From: Aedes albopictus
Taxonomy: Eukaryota > Arthropoda > Insecta > Diptera > Culicidae
DNA length: 64,000 nucleotides
Assembly (NCBI RefSeq): GCF_035046485.1
Contig: NC_085136.1
Location: forward strand, 219,856,853 to 219,920,852
Direction: 5' to 3'
Under the pieces are notes generated by a model. The model had not been told where the DNA came from. It did no database searches and worked only from the letters and a program-made list of their open reading frames with translations. The position numbers were made by a program, and so were the translations under genes. This document shows positions 43,069-55,800 of this stretch, one piece after another; positions within the stretch are counted from its first letter, which is position 1; every line of letters starts with the position of its first letter.

Positions 43069-43849
43069 CCGTAAACCGGGGTCTAATTGATCAGCGGGGT
43101 GAAATTGATCACTCGGATACTACATTGTAATTCCATACTAGGAACTCTTAAGCGTCATAATGATCTTAAACTTTTTACGTCATCTGATTCGTAGATGTCT
43201 AGAGATGAGTGTAGACTTTTATTTTTTAGAAAAAAGTTAGTTTGCCTTATTTTTTTAAGGAATTAGCAATGTATTTCTCATTTAGCTGAAATCATTGCTA
43301 CTAAACAATCGATTGCTAATAGGACTTCCCGTAAATTCTCTGTTTTAAAATTTTTGTGGAGCCTTGATTGGGATGTTATGCAGTTAATCAGAACAAGAAA
43401 TAGTTATTAAAAGTTCATTTTATGAGGAAATAGTCATTTATTGTGATAGAAATCACTTATTTCAAATGAAATTGCCTACCTTTAGGCGTTTAAGAGGAAA
43501 TTTCAAAATTTAATTTTGCATTTTAAGTATTAAATTCACTAGTTGTAAGATTTTAGACGCGTTTTTCGGTTTTAGAACAGCCAAATTAAGCGGATTAGGA
43601 AATTTTCTTTTCCAACCGATGCTTAATTGTATACTGATCAATTTCGCCCCAAAGTGGCATTTCCAGTATTTTGATATTTGGAGTTATTTAACTTAAAGTT
43701 TAAATTTGTTGAACAAAATTCTGTCACATGGTTCCATGGAGATCCACAGGGTACTGGATTTACAGAAATTCTTTTGGCAATATTTGAACAGGCACTGATG
43801 TTATCCGCAAAAGTTGTTTTAAAGTGATCAATTTGACCCCGGATTACGG
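43069..43849. mobile_element. TA-target transposon inserted in the satellite, 781 bp
   Basis: Terminal inverted repeats CCGTAAACCGGGGTCTAATT and CCGTAATCCGGGGTCAAATT (right end, reverse complement). The TA of the satellite word GATAGATACCC is duplicated (43067-43068, 43850-43851). The corresponding uninterrupted site is present at 48380-48381. No transposase; a TCACATGG-containing minus-strand frame (43856-43638) is unremarkable. Confidence 0.88.
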
Positions 43850-46800
43850 TACCCATATTGCATGGTATAATAGCTCAAACCACCATTCCATGGCCGCCAT
43901 CTTGGATTATGGTCCACCATCTTGGATTCCAAAATGGCGTCAAATATCTATTTTTGACTTCTACTCGTCAAGCCCGATTGATAGATACCCATATTGCATG
44001 GTATCATAGCTCAAACCACCATTCCATGGCCGCCATCTTGGATTCCAAAATGACGTCAAATATCTATTTTTGACTTCTACTCGTCAAGCCCGATTGATAG
44101 ATACTTATATTGCATGGTATCATAGCTCAAACCACGATTCCTTGGCCGCCATCTTGGATTATGGTTCGTCATCTTGGATTCCAAAATGGCGTCAAATATC
44201 TATTTTTGACTTCTACTCGTCAAGCCCGATCGATAGATACCCATATTGCATGGTATAATAGCTCAAACCACCATTCCATGGCCGCCATCTTGGATTATGG
44301 TTCGCCATCTTGGATTCAAAAATAGCGTCAAATATCTATTTTTAACTTCTACTCATCAAGCCCGATCGATAGATCCATATTGCATGGTATAATAGCCCAA
44401 ACCACCATTTCATGGCCGCCATCTTGGATTATGGTCTGCCATAAGGGATTCCAAAATGATGTCAAATGGCGTCGGATATTGATTTTTTATTTCTACTCAT
44501 CAAGCCCGATCGATATATACCCATATTGCATGGTATCATAGCTCAAACCACCATTCAATAGCCACCATCTTGGATTATGGTCCGCCATCTTGGATTCCAA
44601 AATGGTGTCAAATATCTATTTTCGACTTCTACTCATCAAGCCCGATCGATAGATACCCATATTGCATGGTATCATAGCTCAAACCACGATTCCATGGCCG
44701 CCATCTTGGATTATGGTCCGCCATCTTGGATTCCAAAATGGCGTCAAATATCTATTTTTGACTTCTACTCATCAAGCCCGATTGATAGATACCCATATTG
44801 CATGGTATCATAACTTAAACCATCATTCCATGGCCGCCATCTTGGATTATGGTCCGCCATCTTGGATTCCAAAATGGCGTCAAATATCTATTTTTGACTT
44901 CTACTCGTCAAGTACGATTGATAGATACCCATATTGCATGATATCATAGCCCAAACCACGATTGCATGGCCGCCATCTTGGATTATGGTCCGCCATCTTG
45001 GATTCCAAAATGGTGTCAAATATCTATTTTCGACTTCTACTCATCAAGCCCGATCGATAGATACCCATATTGCATGGTATCATAGCTCAAACCACGATTC
45101 CATGGCCGCCATCTTGGATTATGGTCCGCCATGTTGGATTCCAAAATGGCGTCAAACATCTATTTTTGACTTCTATTCGTCAAGCCTGATTGATAGATAC
45201 CCATATTGCATGGTATCATAACTTAAATCACCATTCCATGGCAGCTATCTTGGATTATGGTCCGCCATCTTGGATTCCAAAATGGCGTCAAATATCTATT
45301 TTTGACTTCTACTCGTCAAGCCCGATTGATAGATACCCATGTTGCATGGTATCATAGCTCAAACCACCATTCCATGGCCGCCATCTTGGATTATGGTCCG
45401 CCATCTTGGATTCCAAAATGTCGTCAAATATCTATTTATAACTCCTACTCGTCAAGCCTGATTGATAGATACCCATATTGCATGGTATCATAGCTCAAAC
45501 CACCATTCCATGGCCGCTATTTGGATTATGGTCCACCATCTTGGATTCCAAAATGGCGTCAAATATGTGTTTGCGATTTCTACTCGTCAAGCCCGATTGA
45601 TAGATACCCATATTGCATGGTATCATTGCTCAAACCACCATTCCATGGCCGCCATCTTGGATTATGGTCCGCCATCTTGGATTCCAAAATGGCGTCAACT
45701 ATCTATTTTAAACTTCTACTCGTCAAGCCCGATTGACAGATACCCATATTGCATAGTATCATTGCTAGCTCAAACCACCATTCCATGGCCGCCATCTTGG
45801 ATTATGGTCCACCATCTTGGATTCCAAAATGGTGTCAAATATCTATTTTTGACTTCTACTCGTCAAGCCTGATTGATAGATACCCATATTGCATAGTATA
45901 GCTCAAACCACCATTCCATGGCCGCCATCTTGGATTATGGTCCGCCATCTTGGATTCCAAAATAGCGTCAAATATCTATTTTTGACTTCTACTCGTCAAG
46001 CCCGATTGATAGATACCCATATTGCATGGTATCATAGCTCAAACCACCATTCCATGGCAGCCATCTTGGATTATGGTCCGCCATCTTGGATTCCAAAATG
46101 GCGTCAAATATCTATTTTTGACTTCTACTTATCAAGCCCGATCGATAGATACCCATGTTGCATCGTATAATAGCTCAAACCACCATTCCATGGCCGCCAT
46201 CTTGGATTATAGTCCACCATCTTGGATTCCAAAATGGCGTCAAATATCTATTTTTGACTTCTACTCGTCAAGCCCGATTGATAGATACCCAGATTGCATG
46301 GTATCATAGCTCAAACTACCATTCCATGGCCGCCATCTTGGATTATGGTCCGCCATCTTGGATTCCAAAATGGCGTCAAAAATCTATTTTTAATTTCTAC
46401 TCGTCAAGCCCGATTGATAGATACCCATATTGCATGGCATCATAGCTCAAACCACCATTCCATAGCCACCATCTTGGATTATGGTCCGCCATCTTGGATT
46501 ATGGTCCGCCATCTTGGATTCCAAAATGACGTCAAATATCTATTTTTGACTTCTACTCGTCAGGCCCGATTGATAGATACCCATATTGCATGGTATCATA
46601 GCTCAAACCACCATTCCATGACCGCCATCTTGGATTATGGTCCGCCATCTTGGATTCCAAAATGGCCCCAAATATCTATTTTTGACTTCTACTCATCAAG
46701 CCCGATCTATAGGTACCCATATTGCAAGGTATCATAGCTCAAACCACCATTCCATGGCCGCCATCTTGGATTATGGTCCGCCATCTTGTATTCCAAAATG

Positions 46801-49800
46801 GCGTCAAATATCTATTTTTGACTTCTACTCGTCAAGCACGATTGATAGATACCCATATTGCATGGTATAAAAGCTCAAACCACGATTCCATGGCCGCCAT
46901 CTTGGATTATGCTTCGCCATCTTGGATTCCAAAATGGCGTCAAATATCTATTTTTGACTTCTATTCGTCAAGCACGATTGATAGATACCCATATTGCATG
47001 GTATAATAGCTCAAACCACGATTCCATGGCCGCCATCTTGGACTATGGTCCGCCATCTTGGATTCCAAAATGGCGTCAAATATCTATTTTCGATTTCTAC
47101 TTGTCAAGCCCGATCGATAGATACCTGTATTGCATGTTTTCATAAATCGAACCACCATTCCATAACCACCATATTGGATTATGGTCCGCCATCTTGGATT
47201 TATATCCCGCCATCTTGTATTTCAAAATTGCGTCAACTATCTATTTTTGACTTCTACTCGTCAAGTCCGATTGATAGATACCCATATTGCATGGTTTCAT
47301 AGCTCAAACTACCATTCCATGGCCGCCATCTTGGATTATGGTCCGCCATGTTTGAATTGTAGTCCGCCATATTGGATTTCAAAATGGCGTCGGATATTCA
47401 TTTTTGACTTCTACTCGTCAAGCCCGATCGATAGATACCCATATTGCATGGTATAATAGCTCAAACCACGATTCCATGGCCGCCATCTTGGATTATAGTC
47501 CACCATCTTGGATTCCAAAATGGCGTCAAATATCTATTTTTAACTTCTACTCATCAAGCCCGATCGATAGATACCCATATTGCATGGCATCATAGCTCAA
47601 ACCACCATTCCATGTCCGCCATCTTAGATTATGGTTCGCCATCTTGGATTCCAAAATGGCGTCAAATATCTATTTTTGACTTCTACTCGTCAAGCCCGAT
47701 TGATAGATACCCATATTGCATGGTAGCTGAAACCACCATTTCATGGCCGCAATCTTGGATTATGGTCCGCCATCTTGGATTCCAAAATGGCGTCAAATAT
47801 CTATTTTTGACTTCTACTCGTCAAGCCCGATTGATAGATACCCTTATTACATGGTATAATAGTTCAAACCACCATTTCATGGTCGCCATGTTAGATTATG
47901 GTCCGCCATCTTGGATTCCAAAATGACGTCAAATATCTATTTTTGACTTCTACTCGTCAAGCCGATTGATAGATACCCATATTGCATGATTCATAGCTCA
48001 AACCACCATTCCATGGCCACCATCTTGGATTATGGTCCGCCGTCTTGGATTCCAAATCGGCGTCAAATATCTATTTTTGACTTCTACTCATCAAGCCCGA
48101 TCGATAGATATCCATATTGCATGGCATCATAGCTCAAACCATCATTCCATGGCCGCCATCTTAGATCATGTTTTGCCATCTTGGATTCCAAAATGGCGTC
48201 AAATATCCATTTTGACTTCTACTTGTCAAGCCCGATCGATAGATACCCATATTGCATGGTATAATAGCTCAAACCACTTTTCCATGGCCGCCATCTTGGA
48301 TTATGGTCCGCCATCTTGGATTTCAAAATGGCGTCAAATATCTATTTTTGACTTCTACTCATCAAGCCCGATCGATAGATACCCATATTGCATGGTATAA
48401 TAGCTCAAACCACCATTCCATGGTCGCCATCTTGGATTATGGTCCGCCATCTTGGATTCCAAAATGGCGACAAATATCTATTTTTGACTTCTACTCGTCA
48501 TGCCCGATCGATAGATACCCATATTGCATGGTATAATAGCTCAAACCACCATTCCATGGCCGCCATCTTGGATTATGGTCCACCATCTTGGATTCCAAAA
48601 TGGCGTTAAATATCTATTTTTGACTTCTACTCGTCAAGCCCGATTGATAGATACCCTTATTACATGGTATAATAGTTCAAACCACCATTTCATGGTCGCC
48701 ATGTTAGATTATGGTCCGCCATCTTGGATTCCAAAATGACGTCAAATATCTATTTTTGACTTCTACTCGTCAAGCCGATTGATAGATACCCATATTGCAT
48801 GATTCATAGCACAAACCACCATTCCATGGCCACCATCTTGGATTATGGTCCGCCGTCTTGGATTCCAAATCGGCGTCAAATATCTATTTTTGACTTCTAC
48901 TCATCAAGCCTGATTGATAGATACCCTTATTACATGGTATAATAGTTCAAACCACCATTTCATGGTCGCCATGTTAGATTATGATCCGCCATCTTGGATT
49001 CCAAAATGACGTCAAATATCTATTTTTGACTTCTACTCGTCAAGCCGATTGATAGATACCCATATTGCATGATTCATAGCTCAAACCACCATTCCATGGC
49101 CGCCATCTTGGATTATGATCCGCCATCTTGGATTTCAAAATGGCGTCAAATATCTATTTTTGACTTCTACTCATCAAGCCCGATCGATAGATACCCATAT
49201 TGCATGGTATAATAGCCCAAACCACCATTCTATGGCCGCCATCTTGGATTATGGTCCGCCATCTTGGATTCCAAAATGGCGTTTAATATCTATTTTTGAC
49301 TTCTACTCGTCAAGCCCGATTGATAGATACCCATATTGCATGGTATAATAGCTCAAACCACCATTCCATGGCCGCCATCTTGGATTATGGTCCACCATCT
49401 TGGATTCCAAAATGGCGCCAAATATCTATTTTTGACTTCTACTCGTCAAGCCCGATTGATAGATATCCATATTGCATGGTATCATAGCTCAAACCACCAT
49501 TCCATGGCCGCCATCTTGGATTCCAAAATGGCGTCAAATATCTATTTTTGACTTCTACTCGTCAAGCCCGATTGATAGATATTTATATTGCATGGTATCA
49601 TAGCTCAAACCACGATTCCTTGGCCGCCATCTTGGATTATGGTTCGTCATCTTGGATTCCAAAATGGCGTCTACTCGTCAAGCACGATTGATAGATACCC
49701 ATTTTGCATGGTATAATAGCTCAAACCACCATTCCATGGCCGCTATCTTGGATTATGGTTCGCCATCTTGGATTCAAAAATAGCGTCAAATATCTATTTT

Positions 49801-51845
49801 TGACTTCTACTCATCAAGCCCGATCGATAGATTCCCATATTGCATGATATAATAGCCCAAACCACCATTCCATGGCCGCCATCTTGGATTATGGTCTGCC
49901 ATAAGGGATTCCAAAATTATGTCAAATGGCGTCAAATATTGATTTTTGACTTCTACTCATCAAGCCCGATCGATGTATACCCATATTGCATGGTATCATA
50001 GCTCAAACCACCATTCAATAGCCGCCATCTTGGATTATGGTCCGCCATCTTGGATTCCAAAATGGTGTCAAATATCTATTTTCGACTTCTACTCATCAAG
50101 CCCGATCGATGTATACCCATATTGCATGGTATCATAGCTCAAACCACGATTCCATGGCCGCCATCTTGGATTATGGTCCGCCATCTTGGATTCCAAAATG
50201 GCGTCAAATATCTATTTTTGACTTCTACTCGTCAAGCCCGATTGATAGATACCCATGTTGCATGGTATCATAGCTCAAACCACCATTCCATGCCCGCCAT
50301 CTTGGATTATGGTCCGCCATCTTGGATTCCAAAATGTCGTCAAATATCTATTTTTAACTTCTACTCGTCAAGCCTGATTGATAGATACCCATATTGCATG
50401 GTATCATAGCTCAAACCACCATTCCATGGCCGCTATCTTGGATTATGGTCCACCATCTTGGATTCCAAAATGGCGTCAAATATGTGTTTGCGATTTCTAC
50501 TCGTCAAGCCCGATTGATAGATACCCATATTGCATGGTATCATTGCTCAAACCACCATTCCATGGCCGCCATCTTGGATTATGGTCCGCCATCTTGGATT
50601 CCAAAATGGCGTCAACTATCTATTTTAAACTTCTACTCGTCAAGCCCGATTGACAGATACCCATATTGCATGGTATCATTGCTAGCTCAAACCACCATTC
50701 CATGGCCGCCATCTTGGATTATGGTCCACCATCTTGGATTCCAAAATGGCGTCAAATATCTATTTTTGACTTCTACTCGTCAAGCCTGATTGATAGATAC
50801 CCATATTGCATGGTATAGCTCAAACCACCATTCCATGGCCGCCATCTTGGATTATGGTCCGCCATCTTGGATTCCAAAATGGCGTCAAATATCTATTTTT
50901 GACTTCTACTCGTCAAGCCCGATTGATAGATACCCATATTGCATGGTATCATAGCTCAAACCACCATTCCATGGCAGCCATCTTGGATTATGGTCCGCCA
51001 TCTTGGATTCCAAAATGGCGTCAAACATCTATTTTTGACTTCTATTCGTCAAGCCCAATCGATAGATACCCATGTTGCATGGTATAATAGCTCAAACCAC
51101 CATTCCATGGCCGCTATCTTGGATTATAGTCCACCATCTTGGATTCCAAAATGGCGTCAAATATCTATTTTTGACTTCTACTCGTCAAGCCCGATTGATA
51201 GATACCCATAATGCATGGTATCATAGCTCAAACTACCATTCCATGGCCGCCATCTTGGATTATGGTCCGCCATCTTGGATTCCAAAATGGCGTCAAAAAT
51301 CTATTTTTAATTTCTACTCGTCAAGCCCGATTGATAGATACCCATATTGCATGGTATCATAGCTCAAACCACCATTCCATGACCGCCATCTTGGATTATA
51401 GTCCGCCATCTTGGATTCCAAAATGGCGTCAAATATCTATTTTTGACTTCTATTCGTCAAGCACGATTGATAGATACCCATATTGCATGGTATCATAGCT
51501 CAAACCACGATTCCATGGCCGCCATCTTGGACTATGGTCCGCCATCTTGGATTCCAAAATGGCGTCAAATATCTATTTTTGACTTCTACTCGTCAAGCCC
51601 GATTGATAGATACCCATATTGCATGGTATCATAGCTCAAACCACCATTCCATGTCTGCCATCTTGGATTATGGTCCGCCATGTTGGATTTATAGTCCACC
51701 ATATTGGATTTCAAAATGACGTCGGATATTCATTTTTGACTTCTTCTCATCAAGTCCGATCGATAGATACCCAAATTGCATGGTATCATAGCTCAAACCA
51801 CGATTCCATGGCCGCCATCTTGGATTATAGTCCGCCATCTTGGAA
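43850..51845. repeat. ~136-bp satellite array, right block (about 59 units)
   Basis: Same monomer as 38955-43068. Long stretches repeat earlier parts of the array almost exactly: variant GTGTTTGCGATTTC is at about 40253, 45569 and 50485, and variant CATAAATCGAACC at about 39186, 41693 and 47142. Some units carry ATAAGGGATTCC deletions (44455, 49910). The last units near 51640-51845 diverge and carry an added CCACCATATTGG sub-repeat. Confidence 0.95.
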
Positions 51846-52045
51846 CCCGAGCCGATATCTTGAATTCCAATACCCTTATAACCACCTCCTTAACCTAACA
51901 AATGTGTATACCAAATTTGGTTGAAATTGTTTGAGGCACTCCAGAGTTATGCTGGAACATACATACATACATACATACAAACATACAAATAAACATACAA
52001 ATTAACATACAAATTTACATACAAATTAACATACATTGACTTTTA
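51846..52045 (+). repeat. Terminal tail of the satellite: conserved block plus (ACAT)n
   Basis: After the last unit comes a non-repetitive block (ACCTAACAAATGTGTATACC, AAATTTGGTTGAAATTG, CCAGAGTTATG), then ACATACATACAT-type repeats degenerating to ACAAATTAACAT, and finally TTTTATATATATAGAT. This architecture resembles 3' ends of mobile elements seen in many insects, which would make the array part of, or captured by, an element. Confidence 0.5.
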
Positions 52046-52505
52046 TATATATAGATTTTCTTATCATATGCAGCTCCTCTTTTTCGCATTCGTTTTCGGT
52101 TGACACATCTTCCTTCATCAGATCAACTGCCTTCACAACGTTACGTCCGTTATCCACAGTAACGGAATAGATTTGCCATCGCTTCAATCCAAATTTTCCG
52201 TATAATTCGTCAATTTAGTAGGAATCAAGTAAATAACTCTTAAAAACGAAAGAGCATATGAATTTATTAACAAATGGGATAATGCCTGTAGTTGAGAGAT
52301 GACTTAGGAAAAGATCTGTATTAAATTACCAAGTGAACGAACACCGCTCCAGTTTCAGTTCGTTGAACCGCTGCACCCTCAGACCCCAAAACACTCCGAT
52401 TCATTTTCGAGGTTCTGGCTACATACTTGATCCTTGAGCTCTACATTGATCAGCGTAACCATGAAGCTACTTACTGTTTTGATGTGGTCCATAGTGGACC
52501 ACGAA
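52046..52505. other. Unassigned sequence between satellite and BEL element
   Basis: No gene recognised. A short palindrome GGTCCATAGTGGACC lies at about 52486, just before the 5' LTR. Confidence 0.35.
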
Positions 52506-52793
52506 TGTTGCGGACACTGGCAGCACTGGCTCGAATGCCCCTTGTTCATCATCAGCTACTGCAGGCTCTACGAGCCTGACAGCGATTGTCAAACAACACT
52601 GAATAGAGCTCAGCTGTCAGCACAATTTATGAACTAAAGTGAACTACACGTTTTTTCCCGAGTTTTTTCCTTAAATTAAATAAATATTGTAAAACTTTGT
52701 TGGATTGTTCGAATTACAGTTGGATACCTTAACCTTGAAAAAGGCAAAACTGGCTTTTTTATAAGGCGGATCCGAAACAACATCGAACCAACA
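52506..52793 (+). repeat. BEL/Pao 5' LTR (288 bp)
   Basis: Begins TGTTGCGGACACTGG and ends ACCAACA (TG...CA). Identical to the 3' LTR at 59050-59337 except C at 52521 versus A at 59065. Contains AATAAA (about 52679). No canonical TGG primer-binding site is seen directly after it. The 5 bp before it (ACGAA) do not match the 5 bp after the 3' LTR (ACTAT). Confidence 0.92.
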
Positions 52794-52837
52794 AATTTCA
52801 AGGTTAAGCCCAAGGTGGAAATACCAAGACATCCGCA

Positions 52838-55800
52838 ATGCCAGAAACGGACCGCAATGACTGCAAAGTCTGCCGGCAGTCCAACAGTTTGGACAATATG
52901 GTCCAATGTTCGGCGTGTGAGGAGTGGATTCATTACGGATGTGCGGGAGTGGATGGCAGCGTCCGGATGGTGAGACAATGGAAATGCGAGACCTGCAAGT
53001 CATCGATTGCCAATCACCCTCCTACACCAGGCATTCTTCCGACGACAACCACGGTGATCCCTTCAACGTCGATTCTTTCCATTGTGACCACTGGGCTGAC
53101 TAATGTGGTAAGCAGCTCTCCAAAGTCTCCTGGTGCAGCGGCTGTGATGGTGGGCGATAATGTTATCAGCCCCATCGGCAGCAGTTCTTCCCAGTTTTCC
53201 GAGAAGACGAAAGCTACACTACGCCAGCTGCAGGAGCAGCAGGTCATTCTGGAGCAGGAGATGGAGGCGCAGCACAAGCTGGAGCTGGCAAGGAAGAAAC
53301 AACATTTGGAGTCGGCAATTTCTAAGGTGAGAGATCAGATCCTGCAGAGCGGGGATGTGGATATACCGACAATGACCACGATCGTTGAAGATTCTGGAGT
53401 AGGACGAGTAGAAGAATGGATGAAGAGGGTGGAAAATCAGCTCACGAACCTGTCGCTAATACAGCCAGCTGTGTCGGAGATCTGTGCATCGGCAGCTGCC
53501 CCTTCCAATTCAACGTCAACGCCCATTTCCAGAGCGGTCGTAAACAGCTCGGCAAATTCATATCATGCCCCCGCCACGGTTCGTGCGCAACCGCATATGG
53601 CCCAAACAGCTTCGATACCGATACCAGCAGTGCCGTCCGTGTCATCCACGATACCACCAGCAGTGATGTTATGTAGCTCCGTGCCATCCGTCTCTTTTTC
53701 GGCACCGGGGCTCGAGCGATATGTGAACCAAGGAGCGGTTCCGAGAAGTCGTGTTATGACGTCACTTTCGTTGTCAGCGATGAACATACCACCGGCTCCA
53801 ATCCCAGCGTGCAGTACAATTCCGATGATGACACAGCCCCAACAATATCATGGAGCAACGATGAGCGCAGTACCAACAAGCGCTACGATGCCCCCGCTTT
53901 CATCGGTATACCAACCACCAAGTCAAATGTTCGGCATCCCGCCGATCCAAAGCCAACCGTATGTTCCTGTCCAGCAACCTCTCCCGGGTCAGCCATCAAT
54001 ACCCGGTCAGCAACCTCTCTCAGGACAGCCATATCTCTACGATCAACAGTCACTCGCCGGACAGCCCGGCGCCTTCGCGTACCCGTATGCTCCAGTGGGA
54101 CCTACACATCAGCAACTATTGGCTCGGCAGGTTATGCCGAAGGATTTGCCACCGTTCAGAGGCGATCCGGAGGATTGGCCTCTGTTCTACAGCGCCTACA
54201 TCAACTCCACCACGGCATGTGGCTACACCGATGTCGAAAATCTGGCACGACTGCAGCGGGCACTACAAGGTAAGGCGTACGACGCAGTCAAAAGTCGGCT
54301 GCTTCTACCGGCATGTGTACCTCAGGTGTTGTCCACTTTGTATATGCTTTTCGGACGCCCTGAGCTCATTATCCATAATTTGCTAAATAAAGTAAGGGAG
54401 GTACCGGCGCCTAAGCCAGATAGGTTAGAAACATTAATTTCTTTTGGGATGGCTGTGCAGAATCTCTGCGACCATCTAGAGGCTGCGGGTCAAGTGGCAC
54501 ATTTGTGCAACCCAGTGCTACTCCAAGAGCTGGTCGAAAAAGTTCCGGGACAGTTGCGCCTGGATTGGGCGCTGTACAAGCGGCATTTTCCAGCAGTGGA
54601 CCTCCGTACGTTCTCGGCATACCTGTCTACACTCGTCGTTGCCGCTTCGGATGTCACGGTGATATCGGATACCAAACCGCCGAGATCGACCAGAAGTGAA
54701 GGCAGAACCGAGAGGACAAAGGAAAGAAATTTCCTCAACGCTCATTCGTCGGAGGAAATAGCGAAGAAAACCCATTCGTCTAAACAGGAGTCATCTTCAT
54801 CGGTCTTGTGCCTAGCATGTCAGGACCCGCAGCACAAGGTAAAGGACTGCGCGATCTTCAAGAAGATGGATCCGGAACGTCGTTGGAAGGTCGTGCAAGA
54901 CAATCATCTTTGCCGTACGTGTTTGGGAAAGCACGGTCGCAGACCGTGTAAAATGCATTCCAGCTGTGGCACAGAGGGATGTTCGCTGCGCCATCATCCT
55001 CTTCTACACGCAGTTCTTTATAAGCAAAACAAGGTGGTCAACGAAGAAGCGAAAGATACAGAGATGACAAAGCAACCAAGTGAACGGGTGAACGCACACC
55101 ACTCCACAATGCAGTCTGCTCTCTTCAAGTATCTTCCGGTGCGCCTGTACTGGAAGGGAAGGTCGGTGCAAACCTTTGCGTTTCTGGACGATGGTTCGTC
55201 TATGACTCTGGTAGAGAATTGGGTGGCTGAGCAACTTGGAATCGACGACGGGGAAGATCTTCCGCTTTGCCTATCCTGGACGAATAACGTTACACGGCAT
55301 GAACCAAAATCTCAACGAATCCTGATTGAGATCAGCGAGGCCACGCATTCTTCGAAATATGCCTTAAATGACACTCGTACGGTGATGAACCTCAGTCTAC
55401 CAAAACAATCCTTGAACTACGAGGAGTTAGCTAAGCAGTATGCTCACCTGCAAGGACTCCCTATCCGGAGTTACCACTCAGTTTCGGCCGGAATCCTCAT
55501 AGGTTCAAACAACGCAAGCCTGATAACAGCGCTGAAGATACGCGAGGGTCAACTAGGCGACCCCATCGCCAGCAAAACACGGTTGGGATGGACAATCTCA
55601 GGGATAGCGGCTGACGCCAGCCCTTCGGCTAATGCAAGTTTCCACATCTGCGAATGTAAGAAGGACAGGGAGTTGCACGACCTGGTCAAAGACTTCTTTT
55701 CTGTCGAGAGCGTGGGAGTAGCGGATGTCCAGCGCCCAGAATCCGAGGAAGACAAGCGAGCGCGATCAATATTAGAGCGGACGACTCGGCGCGTAACGAA

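Noticed and set aside
38955..51845. CRISPR-like regular repeat pattern
   Set aside because: Units are contiguous 136-bp tandem repeats without unique spacers, in a eukaryotic context with no cas genes.
39089..51924. Dozens of overlapping 60-190-codon open frames with MHGIIAQTTIP / FDFYSSSPIDRYPYC-like peptides
   Set aside because: They are the satellite unit read in rotating frames (136 bp is not divisible by 3); no start context, and every frame is equally open.
53416..54386. Plus-strand open frames of 86-154 codons inside the BEL element
   Set aside because: Alternate frames of the 2102-codon Gag-Pol; no domains.
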